Origin: Candidatus Poseidoniaceae archaeon
GTDB lineage: Archaea > Thermoplasmatota > Poseidoniia > Poseidoniales > Poseidoniaceae
Assembly (NCBI GenBank): GCA_028822955.1
Contig: JAPKCL010000054.1
Coordinates: forward strand, 1-11,170
Direction: 5' to 3'
Length of the DNA: 11,170 nucleotides
The stretch's first letter is position 1. The number at the start of each line of letters is the position of its first letter. The notes under the pieces are model-generated. The model was given only the letters and a program-made list of their open reading frames with translations, was not told where the DNA came from and made no database searches. Below are positions 1-7,440 of this stretch, one piece after another. Made by a program: the position numbers and the translations under genes.

Positions 1-1
1 T

Positions 2-3000
2 TTCTTAATCTTGTTCATAGGTGGATTTTTATCTGCAAGTATTGCCATTGGATGGATCTATGCACAGAGTAAAAAAAACGACTTTGTCCTGTATGAAGTT
101 CAAGACTACATGCTCGGCATAGGATTCTTTTTCGCCACCATTGGAACCATATGGGGTTCTCGGTTTTTAATCGGCTTTGTAACAGGAGAAGGTTGGACTG
201 AACTCTTTGGCAACGCTGCAGAATTCAAGGCTAAGGGCTGGCTCGACCCTGTCACCAATGAGTGGGTAGAATGGCATCCAAATGCAAAAGCAATCTATGT
301 CCAAACTGCAGCTATGTTGGCGTTAATCTTCGGTGAAATTCAACTCTTGAAGCGCTTCAAAGGCGCCACTGGCTTCGGACGAGCCGTCGCTGCATATGCG
401 CCGATATTGGTCTTGGTTGCAGCCGGAATGGGTCCTTGGATGTCATGGACAGATAACACGATTTCATACGAAATGGGACTCTCCCTTATTCTGCTGAGTT
501 TTGCTGCTATGGAAATGGCTCTTCGCTCAAATAAGGCACTGAACTTTGTGGTTGTTGCAGTGGTCTCTGGACTCACTCCAATTCTCTTTGAAGTGTTCAA
601 CACAGGTGCCGATACTGACGGTGCAGGTGGCGCAATGTCCTTGCTTATTTTCATAATCGCCATACAAGGTTACTACGCATCTCGGCAGGAACTTCGTTCT
701 GAATTGATACAAAAGGCATCGATTATACTGGTTGGAGAAATCGTACTCGCTATGTACATCGCACGCATGGAAGGATTGCATCTTCACCTTGGTCCAATCA
801 AATCTCTTGAGTTAGGAATTGAAAATATCTTTGGATTAAGTGTGGCACTTTGGATTGCCGTGTTGGTGTTCTATTTCCCGGCAGTTCAACAGCGTCGAGT
901 ACCTTGGATGCCAATTGGATTAGCGGCTGCCCTGGTTATGTTACCAAATGATGGAAGTGCTTTACCTTGGATTATCACACTTTTGATGATACCATACATG
1001 TTATTCTTTGCGAAGGCCACACGACGTTGGGTTGCAGATTTCACCGTTTCTGCTTTAGCATTGTCTTACTTTTTGACTGATGTATTTGCCAACATAAACG
1101 AAATCTCACTTCGAGAAACATTTGGATTTGATGGTATGCAAGTCATCATTCCCCTCGCCTTGTTTTGTATATCCGAGTTTGCCCGTCAAAAGGACAAAAT
1201 CTCGGGTTGGACTCATCTACTCATGTTAGGTTCAATTGTTCTTTCACGAACGATTCTACAAGCAGAGGATTGGTTCATGCCATGGATTTTCATCGGCTAC
1301 ATGCTTTACCTTGCCCGAAATTCATTCAGTACCTTGACGACAGAAAGTTCGTTGAATGACAAACTACAGGCTACAACGGTGGCATTAATTGCGAACGCCT
1401 CAATGATTCTTCTCGCAGTACTCGACCGCCTTGAACTACCTGAATTCTTACAAGCCTTACCTTTGCCTGAACATTTCAATTATCAAATATTCATCTTAGG
1501 TTCTGTGAGTTATTGGATGCTTTACAGTGCTCATAAAATTGAATTAGATTTGGGGCTATTATTCAACTGGACCAAACGGTTTGCGACCAACGCCCCTGTT
1601 TACAATCCGAATACACATTCTTGGAATGTTCAAAACAGTGGTGAAGGAAAAGAAGATGTCGACTGGGTCAAGAAAAACAGTTGGAGTCAATTAACACGCT
1701 TATCACTGCTTATTCCCTTTTTCATGATGAGTTTTAGTCTCATCACTATAGTCAACCCGTGGGTCGAAGGATTTGACGAGACTGGTGTTGAAATATTTGC
1801 AAGGCAACCGTGGATCTTGCTCCTCCTCGTCCCAGTGACGGCCTTGGTTCTTGAAATTAAAAATATGGATATCATTTCGTCAACTGTTCGTTCTGCGGGA
1901 GTATGGGTCTTATTCACGATTGCATTGCCTATCGGTATCGCATTCGCTCTGATTCGTGAAAATATGCAGACACATGTAGATTATGTGAATAGTTCAATCG
2001 TTCCAGTTGCCATTCTTCTCGATGTCATACTTCTGAGTGCCCCACTTTATGTCAACTGGCTCATTACGAAACGCGGTATCGATGAAGACCATCTTTCAGT
2101 CAATGCCGATGCTTGGGCAATGCTTGGGCTGGTAGGTTTGGCTTGCCTCGATAATTCGGGTGGATTGTTGCTAATCTCTATGATTGGATTGGTCACTGTT
2201 CGATGCGTTCAACATCGCCACATATGGCCATTGATGCTATCTCCAGTTGCCTTCTTTTTACTCAACGATCACTGGCTGGAATCAGCTGGAATCTCGAGAT
2301 TCATTATCGAAGCAATCGATTCTACAAACTATGATTTTGCAGAATTCGGATTCCTTTCCCTCACTCGGCTGGGTGGTATTCTCATCACTTTGCAAATGAC
2401 GTATGTACTCATCATGGATAATAAATTCGTCAAACAAAGTCAAAATGGTCGTGAAATGTTACCTTGGTATGGCGTTTGGGGTTGGGCTCTTGTCGGTGTA
2501 CTTGCTGCAACTTCAAGCATCGGTTGGATTCCAGCAATCATGTGTGGATACCTGATTATCAATTCATGGACTTCTGGAAAAGTCGAGGCGATTCCAATTC
2601 TCCATCTCGGATTGGCAGCCAGCATTCTTATCGGTATGAGCGTTGAAGAAACTTTCGACACCTTCGGTCAAGCATTTTCTTGGAGCGTATTGCTTACAGC
2701 TTGTTCTGCTCTCACCTTTGTCATCATGGACAATAAAGATCTACTTTTCAAATATGCATCAGGTGAAAATGGAAAAGAAATGACTCTAGAAAAGAGAAAA
2801 GAAACCCTCAATACCCTTTACCAACTAACCTATCTCTGTTTCATATTCAGTTTCAATGCCTTGTTTGGTATTGGAACACTGGTTGGAGCTATATTACTCA
2901 CACGAGATATCCTCGTAAAGGGGTATTCAAATGCTTTATTCTTTGTTCCTGCAATTCATGCGGTGGCATTAGCAAATCTCATTATCCAACTTGATGTTGA

Positions 3001-3850
3001 TTCGATAGACCTCGGCATACCAATTGGTATATTCTTGATAATTGAAGGATTGAGTATCTCATGGTTTTCTATACAAAATGACAAGATGTATGAACTTAAA
3101 TTCTTTGAATGGGAAAATGATAATGAATTCCTTGATTTCCTCGACCGCTTAGGAATGGCAGGGGTGCTCAGTGCACTTGTTGGAGTCTTCTTTGTGTTTG
3201 GTGAAATAGACCAGTGGTCTTTGGCTTGGATTCTTACGACAGTAATCCTGGTAGCAGTTGGGATTCAAGGCTATGCCCCAGAGTATGAGGCTCGATGGAG
3301 GCGTATATTCGGAGGTTATGGTTCAATTCTTTCCTTCGTCGCTTTCAGTGTTGAAGTTGAGAGCGATACTATGCAAGCACTTTCATTTGTCGGCGTCGGA
3401 CTCATCGCACTGGGATGGGGATTCCTTACCATGCAACGATTAGAAGATGATGATGTCGTTTATGAAATGGAAGAAGTTCCAATACAAAGTCCCCAACCTA
3501 GCATTCAGCAGGTCTCGGACTTCGAGAAGGAACTGGAAATGACCGGTGAGGAATTAGAGCCCGAAGAAGTCGTTGAAGAAACTCCGGAAGTGGCCGAAGA
3601 TGATTTCAAAGGAATCCCAGAGCCCGTTACGAAGCAAACAGAAGAAAAACCAGAAGTTGTGGAACAGGTTTCTATCCCATTGGTTGTGATTGACACGATT
3701 GAAACATCAAAAGGATTTGAAATCCGCCTGCCACCTGGGAAATTGGAATCTATTCTCAAATCGATTGACGCAACACCGCACGATGGATACAAACCTGTGA
3801 TCGGTTTCAACCCAAACGGCCAAATTGTGATTGACTGGGTAACGGTTTGA
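2..3850 (+). CDS. Giant polytopic membrane protein, unknown function (5' end outside window)
   Basis: Function not recognised. The reading frame is open from base 2 and the first possible start (TTG at 11) has no ribosome site, so the gene very probably begins upstream. Residue numbers here count that TTG as 1, giving at least 1279 residues. Residues 1-1141 are almost entirely hydrophobic segments joined by short loops. Charged, mostly basic connectors recur about every 57 residues (near 112, 171, 223, 291, 334, 391, 448, 508, 617, 685, 732, 801, 857, 905, 968, 1021, 1095), which predicts roughly 35 or more helices as paired hairpins. A hydrophilic loop at about 510-560 interrupts the series. 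Residues 1143-1220 are an acidic Glu/Pro/Val-rich linker, and 1221-1279 look like a small folded soluble domain. The size and texture recall large DUF2339-type membrane proteins, but I see no diagnostic motif. It ends one base before the stop of the convergent protease gene. Confidence 0.9.
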   Translation, partial: FLILFIGGFLSASIAIGWIYAQSKKNDFVLYEVQDYMLGIGFFFATIGTIWGSRFLIGFVTGEGWTELFGNAAEFKAKGWLDPVTNEWVEWHPNAKAIYVQTAAMLALIFGEIQLLKRFKGATGFGRAVAAYAPILVLVAAGMGPWMSWTDNTISYEMGLSLILLSFAAMEMALRSNKALNFVVVAVVSGLTPILFEVFNTGADTDGAGGAMSLLIFIIAIQGYYASRQELRSELIQKASIILVGEIVLAMYIARMEGLHLHLGPIKSLELGIENIFGLSVALWIAVLVFYFPAVQQRRVPWMPIGLAAALVMLPNDGSALPWIITLLMIPYMLFFAKATRRWVADFTVSALALSYFLTDVFANINEISLRETFGFDGMQVIIPLALFCISEFARQKDKISGWTHLLMLGSIVLSRTILQAEDWFMPWIFIGYMLYLARNSFSTLTTESSLNDKLQATTVALIANASMILLAVLDRLELPEFLQALPLPEHFNYQIFILGSVSYWMLYSAHKIELDLGLLFNWTKRFATNAPVYNPNTHSWNVQNSGEGKEDVDWVKKNSWSQLTRLSLLIPFFMMSFSLITIVNPWVEGFDETGVEIFARQPWILLLLVPVTALVLEIKNMDIISSTVRSAGVWVLFTIALPIGIAFALIRENMQTHVDYVNSSIVPVAILLDVILLSAPLYVNWLITKRGIDEDHLSVNADAWAMLGLVGLACLDNSGGLLLISMIGLVTVRCVQHRHIWPLMLSPVAFFLLNDHWLESAGISRFIIEAIDSTNYDFAEFGFLSLTRLGGILITLQMTYVLIMDNKFVKQSQNGREMLPWYGVWGWALVGVLAATSSIGWIPAIMCGYLIINSWTSGKVEAIPILHLGLAASILIGMSVEETFDTFGQAFSWSVLLTACSALTFVIMDNKDLLFKYASGENGKEMTLEKRKETLNTLYQLTYLCFIFSFNALFGIGTLVGAILLTRDILVKGYSNALFFVPAIHAVALANLIIQLDVDSIDLGIPIGIFLIIEGLSISWFSIQNDKMYELKFFEWENDNEFLDFLDRLGMAGVLSALVGVFFVFGEIDQWSLAWILTTVILVAVGIQGYAPEYEARWRRIFGGYGSILSFVAFSVEVESDTMQALSFVGVGLIALGWGFLTMQRLEDDDVVYEMEEVPIQSPQPSIQQVSDFEKELEMTGEELEPEEVVEETPEVAEDDFKGIPEPVTKQTEEKPEVVEQVSIPLVVIDTIETSKGFEIRLPPGKLESILKSIDATPHDGYKPVIGFNPNGQIVIDWVTV

Positions 3851-3857
3851 ATCAAAC
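3845..3857. repeat. 13-bp palindrome covering both stop codons of a convergent gene pair
   Basis: GTTTGA-A-TCAAAC is an inverted repeat with six-base arms and a single central base. The left arm ends with the TGA stop of the giant membrane protein gene, and the right arm begins with the complement of the TGA stop of the protease gene. With a one-base centre it cannot form a normal RNA hairpin, so if it matters it would act as a DNA site or by giving both mRNAs matching 3' ends. Chance, plus the symmetry imposed by two facing TGA codons, accounts for six of its bases. Confidence 0.5.
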
Positions 3858-5231
3858 AAATCGACGTTCAGCACCTTGAGAACCGGTAACAAACAGTTCT
3901 CCCGGTTGCTCTGGGACTGAGGGGTAAGCATTCCAATATGCTTCACGCATGTCCTGATTCGCATTCATGCATGCTACAACATCACCTGGTCTTTCAGAGA
4001 GGTCTGCGGATTGATTCAAGTGTGCGATCATCGGTTCAATGTTTGAAAGATTAACCAAACCCCAACCGGTTTGTGTGCATGGTGCCACAGGTGAGATTGG
4101 CATTGTTCCCGAAGTAGGGTCCCATCCTACATCAGGATACCATGCAGAGCGGTTGAGTGCTTCACGGACATCAGCGTTTGAAACGGTGAAAGAGTTACCA
4201 TCTGCATCAGTTCCATTCACGAGCATGCCTTGACGGAATTCAGGAGAAGCTCCGGCACCATCGTCATTGAACTCAGAACGTAGGGATTCTAAGACAAAAG
4301 AAAGAATTCCAGCAGTACGAGGTGTGGCAAACGAAGTTCCTGAAGTTTCATGATATCCATCGATATCATCATGATTTGGCAGGTTCTGCGTCCAGTCAGC
4401 AGAGATATCTGGATATGAACCCGACATTATTTCCTTTTGGTCGTCCCCTTCTTCGGCATATCCCGCAATACCAATCGACCAGGGAGGTCCAGCAGTTGAG
4501 TCTTGAATCGCAGGGGAAGGGCTGTTATCTGCAGCCCCTGTATGCATCTTTCCTTGTTCAACAACCGCAATTTCAGTCCCTCGCTCGATTCCAGAGATTG
4601 GTACTGAACCCGGTGCTCCAAAAGACGTTGAAATAACATCAACCAGAGGTTGATTGGCTGCAGCAATAACCGCTTCAGTGCTAAATCCTTCGACGAAGAA
4701 AATGACTGCTTGAGGATTTGCGTTTAACACTGAACCTGTAACCGCCGAACCATGGCCATCACTTGGGTCATCTAAAATCAAAATCTCGCTATCGCCATCA
4801 GGTGAAGAACCAATAATTTTAGTTCCAGGAAAATAAACGATATCGCTTGCAACTAAGGTGTCCCAACATGATTCCTTATCGGCATCATACCGTTCTTGCC
4901 AACTTCCCTCGAATGTCAAATCACATACTTTGTTCACGCCAAGGCCCTCCAAAAGCCAAGATGGGTATGTCTCATTGGTTCGGAAATGGTCATGGTAGAC
5001 ATTGATTCCTGTATCGACTGGAGCAACAACGGAAAAGGCTCGCCAGCCATCATTCTCAATCGTTTCTTGTGGAGACAAAGAAGGTGCTGAATCACCCGTA
5101 AGTGCAAGGGCAAAAAAGGAGAAAATAAGTAAAAAAGTAAGAACACTGACGGCGATGAGCGTTTTCGGTTCCATCAAAGGAGGAGCCTCAAGAGAGACCT
5201 CAGTGACCACCAGTACTGTCTCTTCCGCCAT
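3852..5231 (-). CDS. Membrane-anchored subtilisin-like serine protease (peptidase S8)
   Basis: Predicted to hydrolyse proteins or peptides outside the cell or at the cell surface. Residues 1-24 are a short acidic N-terminus, 25-45 a single hydrophobic helix (signal anchor or uncleaved signal), and the rest is the exported catalytic domain. The triad is clear: Asp73 in PVDTGIN, His160 in DGHGSAVTGSV, Ser300 in SGTSFATP. Asn236 in AADNS fits the oxyanion-hole Asn, lying 64 residues before the Ser against 66 in subtilisin. SFG at 203-205 matches the substrate-binding strand. The Asp-His spacing (87) is much longer than in subtilisin (32), so there is an insertion holding Cys103 and Cys122; Cys384 and Cys421 could form a second disulfide. 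Only about 27 residues separate the helix from the catalytic Asp, so a standard I9 propeptide is absent. The ATG start is supported by GGAGG seven bases upstream. Gene divergent from orn. Confidence 0.93.
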   Translation of the reverse strand: MAEETVLVVTEVSLEAPPLMEPKTLIAVSVLTFLLIFSFFALALTGDSAPSLSPQETIENDGWRAFSVVAPVDTGINVYHDHFRTNETYPSWLLEGLGVNKVCDLTFEGSWQERYDADKESCWDTLVASDIVYFPGTKIIGSSPDGDSEILILDDPSDGHGSAVTGSVLNANPQAVIFFVEGFSTEAVIAAANQPLVDVISTSFGAPGSVPISGIERGTEIAVVEQGKMHTGAADNSPSPAIQDSTAGPPWSIGIAGYAEEGDDQKEIMSGSYPDISADWTQNLPNHDDIDGYHETSGTSFATPRTAGILSFVLESLRSEFNDDGAGASPEFRQGMLVNGTDADGNSFTVSNADVREALNRSAWYPDVGWDPTSGTMPISPVAPCTQTGWGLVNLSNIEPMIAHLNQSADLSERPGDVVACMNANQDMREAYWNAYPSVPEQPGELFVTGSQGAERRFV

Positions 5232-5238
5232 AGCAGCC

Positions 5239-5243
5239 CCTCC
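5239..5243 (-). promoter_or_regulatory. Shine-Dalgarno site of the S8 protease gene
   Basis: The minus strand reads GGAGG followed by seven bases and then ATG at 5231. This is the strongest ribosome-binding site in the window and fixes the protease start. It lies in the 69-base divergent gap shared with orn, in which I could not identify a clear TATA box for either direction. Confidence 0.7.
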
Positions 5244-5300
5244 AATGTGAACTTCATAACCCTACGCCCAATTCAAAAACCCCAACCTGTTGGCGAAATC

Positions 5301-5846
5301 ATGGGTGAAAGCGACGAACGCTTGGTTTGGATTGACCTTGAAATGACTGGACTGGATATTGGAAAAGAATCCATCATCGAAATTGCAACGGTTGTGACCG
5401 ATGGAGAACTCAACATTCTCGCAACTGGGCCGAACCTTGCAGTTTCAGTATCAGAAGAACTCTTGGCTGGAATGGATGAATGGAATACGACCCACCATAC
5501 TGAAAGTGGATTGGTTGAACGTGTCCGGACTGTGAGCGTATCTTGCGAACAAGCAGAAGCAGAAACACTGGCTTTTCTCAAGAAATGGGTGCCACAAGGT
5601 GTTGCACCACTCTGTGGAAACAGTATTTGGAATGATAAGAAATTCATGGAAAAGGAAATGCCGCTTCTTGTCGACTACCTTCATTACCGAATGATCGATG
5701 TTTCAACCGTCAAAGAATTAGCTCGACGTTGGTATCCAGAAGCCGGGCGATACGAAAAGAAAGGTGCGCACCTTGCACTTGATGATATTCTTGAATCAAT
5801 CGAAGAACTACGCTATTTTAGAGAGCGAATATTTACTCAAAAGTGA
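5301..5846 (+). CDS. orn: Oligoribonuclease (DEDDh 3'-5' exoribonuclease)
   Basis: Degrades short oligoribonucleotides (nanoRNA, and pGpG in bacteria) to mononucleotides in the cytoplasm. All DEDDh residues are present: Asp12 and Glu14 in WIDLEMTGLD, Asp112 in CGNSIWND, and His157 with Asp162 in GAHLALDD. The stretches IIEIA, VTD, ASGLVERV-like ESGLVERV, FLKKWVP, DVSTVKELARRW and the closing E-L-x-Y/F-x-R-E follow the bacterial family closely. I chose the ATG at 5301 rather than the in-frame ATG at 5247: it gives 181 residues, the length of E. coli Orn, and starts directly before the conserved first strand, whereas the extra 18 residues match nothing in the family. No Shine-Dalgarno is visible, so the transcript may be leaderless. 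Its stop lies one base from that of the convergent xdhC. Orn is uncommon in archaea as a whole, so bacterial ancestry is likely if the host is archaeal. Confidence 0.95.
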   Translation: MGESDERLVWIDLEMTGLDIGKESIIEIATVVTDGELNILATGPNLAVSVSEELLAGMDEWNTTHHTESGLVERVRTVSVSCEQAEAETLAFLKKWVPQGVAPLCGNSIWNDKKFMEKEMPLLVDYLHYRMIDVSTVKELARRWYPEAGRYEKKGAHLALDDILESIEELRYFRERIFTQK

Positions 5847-5847
5847 A

Positions 5848-6738
5848 TTAACTTCGCCAAGTCGGCGCATCAGCATCAACGCCCTTGAACGAAGCCATAA
5901 TTTGAGCAACAACCGCTACAGCAATTTCTTCGGGAGATTCAGCCCCGATGTTCAAACCAATCGGACAAACCACTGCATCCAAGATTGATTGTTCAATACC
6001 TTGTTCGAGGCATGTTTTCTCAAAGGCTTGCCATTTTGAACGACTACCAATCACGCCAATTCGAGGACCTTGTTGGCCATCTGGAATGGCATTCCCATTA
6101 TGGAAACGATGAAGGAGTCCTAACAAACGCTCTTGGTCCTCTGACCAGTCATGGCCGAGCAGTAAAACATCGGAAAACCGACGTAGGCTCTCAAGAGTTT
6201 CAGCTTGAAGAAATGCCTCGACTGAAACAGAGGAACGGTGTTGGGCATTCGGGTACATTCTTTCATCAGAAAATTCTGCTCGTGTGTCATGAACTGAATG
6301 TTTCCAGCCTAATGCGTCCAACGACTTGGCGATTGCTTGACCACAATGGCCTCCACCCATCAATAATACATGTGGCATTGGAATCATCACCTCAATTGCA
6401 AGCGTAACTTGACCGCCGCAGAGTGAATCAAGCGGTGTTACTTCATAGCCCTTCGCACCTTTGTTTAACCCGTATCGTACGACTTCTCCGAAAGGACGTT
6501 GATGTGTTTGAAGATGCTCTTTGCATCGTTGAAGGACTTTCAATTCTAACCCTGCCCCGCCTACTGTACCAACCCATTGTTCATCAGAAGCCATGGCCAA
6601 ACGGGCACCGACTTTACCTGGAACGCTGCCCGCAGTTTCAACAACACTGGCAAGAACCACGCGTTGACCTGCGGCAAGACGAGAGAGAGACCAAGCCATC
6701 ACTGTCGCAGTCATGCTTACCGGTTGAAGCGGTGACAC
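5848..6738 (-). CDS. xdhC: XdhC-family molybdenum hydroxylase maturation protein
   Basis: XdhC/CoxI proteins bind molybdenum cofactor, promote its sulfuration and pass it to xanthine dehydrogenase-type or CO dehydrogenase-type enzymes. The N-terminal XdhC_CoxI domain shows ETAGSVPG (34-41), GTVGGAGLE (57-65) and the conserved CGG with Cys107. The C-terminal Rossmann-like domain shows GGGHCG (128-133), a basic-acidic HDTRAEF (150-156), GSRSK (231-235) and the family-typical end CPIGLNIGAESPEEIAVAV (258-276). The length of 296 is normal and no domain is missing. The outer start is a GTG at 6738; an in-frame ATG at 6714, eight codons later, is equally acceptable because neither has a good ribosome site. 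It lies 21 bases after the mocA-like gene on the same strand and is probably cotranscribed with it. No molybdenum hydroxylase subunit is in the window. Confidence 0.92.
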   Translation of the reverse strand: MSPLQPVSMTATVMAWSLSRLAAGQRVVLASVVETAGSVPGKVGARLAMASDEQWVGTVGGAGLELKVLQRCKEHLQTHQRPFGEVVRYGLNKGAKGYEVTPLDSLCGGQVTLAIEVMIPMPHVLLMGGGHCGQAIAKSLDALGWKHSVHDTRAEFSDERMYPNAQHRSSVSVEAFLQAETLESLRRFSDVLLLGHDWSEDQERLLGLLHRFHNGNAIPDGQQGPRIGVIGSRSKWQAFEKTCLEQGIEQSILDAVVCPIGLNIGAESPEEIAVAVVAQIMASFKGVDADAPTWRS

Positions 6739-6759
6739 ATACCCTTTTCCCTACAGGTT

Positions 6760-7353
6760 TCAGACCATCCCGAGCAAGGATAATTCGTGTTGTTTTAATA
6801 AAATTAAATCGTCAGGGTGATCGATGTTCAATCCAAGTAAAGGGGCGTCTACAATCACTTCAGTAAAGGAAACTAACTCACGTAAAGGTGAGCGAGTAGG
6901 TGCTGCAAGGACCGATTGAATGGCTTCTGCATCCAAAAGTAAGGGGTGTCCCCTCCGCCCATTGGAAGCCAGCGTCGAACTTACTTCCTCTAAAAGCAAA
7001 GACTTGACATGTTCAATCGACCAGCCAGGCCGGTCAACTGGGGCAATAATAACTCGCCTTGGCATTCGTCCTTTATCTCCAGCGAGAGATAAGATTCCAC
7101 ATTGAATGCTTCCAGTTCGTCCCTCTTCAGGTGTCTGATTTACAATCACATTCGAACCGATGGTTGCTTGCATAATTGGGACTGAAAGTTCACTCCGCGT
7201 CACAATAAGGATGGGTGAACAACCTGCTTTGACCAACTTTTGATAGGCAAGGCCAACCAATGTTGTATCCCCTATAGCCACCAATGATTTCGGTTGACCA
7301 AGGCGTTGACTGGCTCCTGCGGCGAGTATAACAGCAGGACAAGGCTTGGCCAT
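6760..7353 (-). CDS. mocA: MobA/MocA-like nucleotidyltransferase (probable molybdenum cofactor cytidylyltransferase)
   Basis: Predicted to transfer CMP from CTP to molybdopterin-Mo, making the dinucleotide cofactor of the xanthine dehydrogenase family. The GT-A nucleotidyltransferase fold is indicated by LAAGASQRLGQPKSL at 10-24 (nucleotide-binding loop with Lys22), GRTGSIQCGI at 78-87, the metal-binding region PVDRPG at 105-110 with Asp107, GRRGHPLLL at 132-140, and NIDHPDDL at 176-183, which resembles the NIDTPEDL ending of MocA. The length of 197 is typical. The choice of MocA over MobA (GMP transfer) rests on the C-terminal motif and on the neighbouring xdhC, the usual partner; the cofactor nucleotide is therefore inferred. 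It is the first gene of a two-gene minus-strand unit and is divergent from the acidic-protein gene. The ATG start has no visible Shine-Dalgarno. Confidence 0.85.
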   Translation of the reverse strand: MAKPCPAVILAAGASQRLGQPKSLVAIGDTTLVGLAYQKLVKAGCSPILIVTRSELSVPIMQATIGSNVIVNQTPEEGRTGSIQCGILSLAGDKGRMPRRVIIAPVDRPGWSIEHVKSLLLEEVSSTLASNGRRGHPLLLDAEAIQSVLAAPTRSPLRELVSFTEVIVDAPLLGLNIDHPDDLILLKQHELSLLGMV

Positions 7354-7390
7354 AAATCAAATTCGAGGCCGAGGGTTTTGTTCTTTGCTC

Positions 7391-7400
7391 TTGATATAGA
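7391..7400. promoter_or_regulatory. TATA-like box in the mocA / acidic-protein divergent gap
   Basis: TTGATATAGA (TCTATATCAA on the other strand) sits in the middle of the 87-base gap. With the usual archaeal spacing of about 26-27 bases, a rightward transcript would begin near 7422 and give the acidic-protein gene a leader of about 20 bases containing its ribosome site. A leftward transcript would begin near 7368, leaving about 15 bases before the mocA start. Because the core is nearly symmetric, it could serve either or both directions. Motif and spacing only; no purine-rich BRE is convincing. Confidence 0.35.
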
Positions 7401-7425
7401 CTCGAAATGATCGATGCATATGTCG

Positions 7426-7431
7426 AAAGGA
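7426..7431 (+). promoter_or_regulatory. Shine-Dalgarno site deciding the start of the acidic-protein gene
   Basis: AAAGGA lies nine bases before ATG 7441. It lies downstream of two earlier in-frame ATGs (7414 and 7420), so it supports 7441 as the real start. The TATA-like box at 7391 also points to transcription beginning after 7414. Confidence 0.45.
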
Positions 7432-7440
7432 AAATACCGA

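Noticed and set aside
3505..3855. Antisense open frame of 116 residues opposite the end of the giant membrane protein
   Set aside because: It runs opposite a clear coding frame and its Ser/Thr-rich composition is what reading the reverse of the acidic Glu codon tract produces. No recognisable domain.
5247..5300. Upstream in-frame start of orn at 5247
   Set aside because: It would add 18 residues absent from the family. The start at 5301 gives the exact family length.
5273..5647. Antisense open frame of 124 residues within orn
   Set aside because: The opposite strand carries intact oligoribonuclease motifs; this frame has low-complexity Ser-rich sequence and no family features.
5855..5867. 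CGCC-AAGTC-GGCG small inverted repeat just past the orn stop
   Set aside because: Only four base pairs, inside the xdhC coding end, with no T-run after it; not enough to call a terminator.
5985..6866. Two plus-strand open frames (140 and 147 residues) opposite xdhC and mocA
   Set aside because: They are shadows of two clear minus-strand genes and have no visible motifs or ribosome sites.
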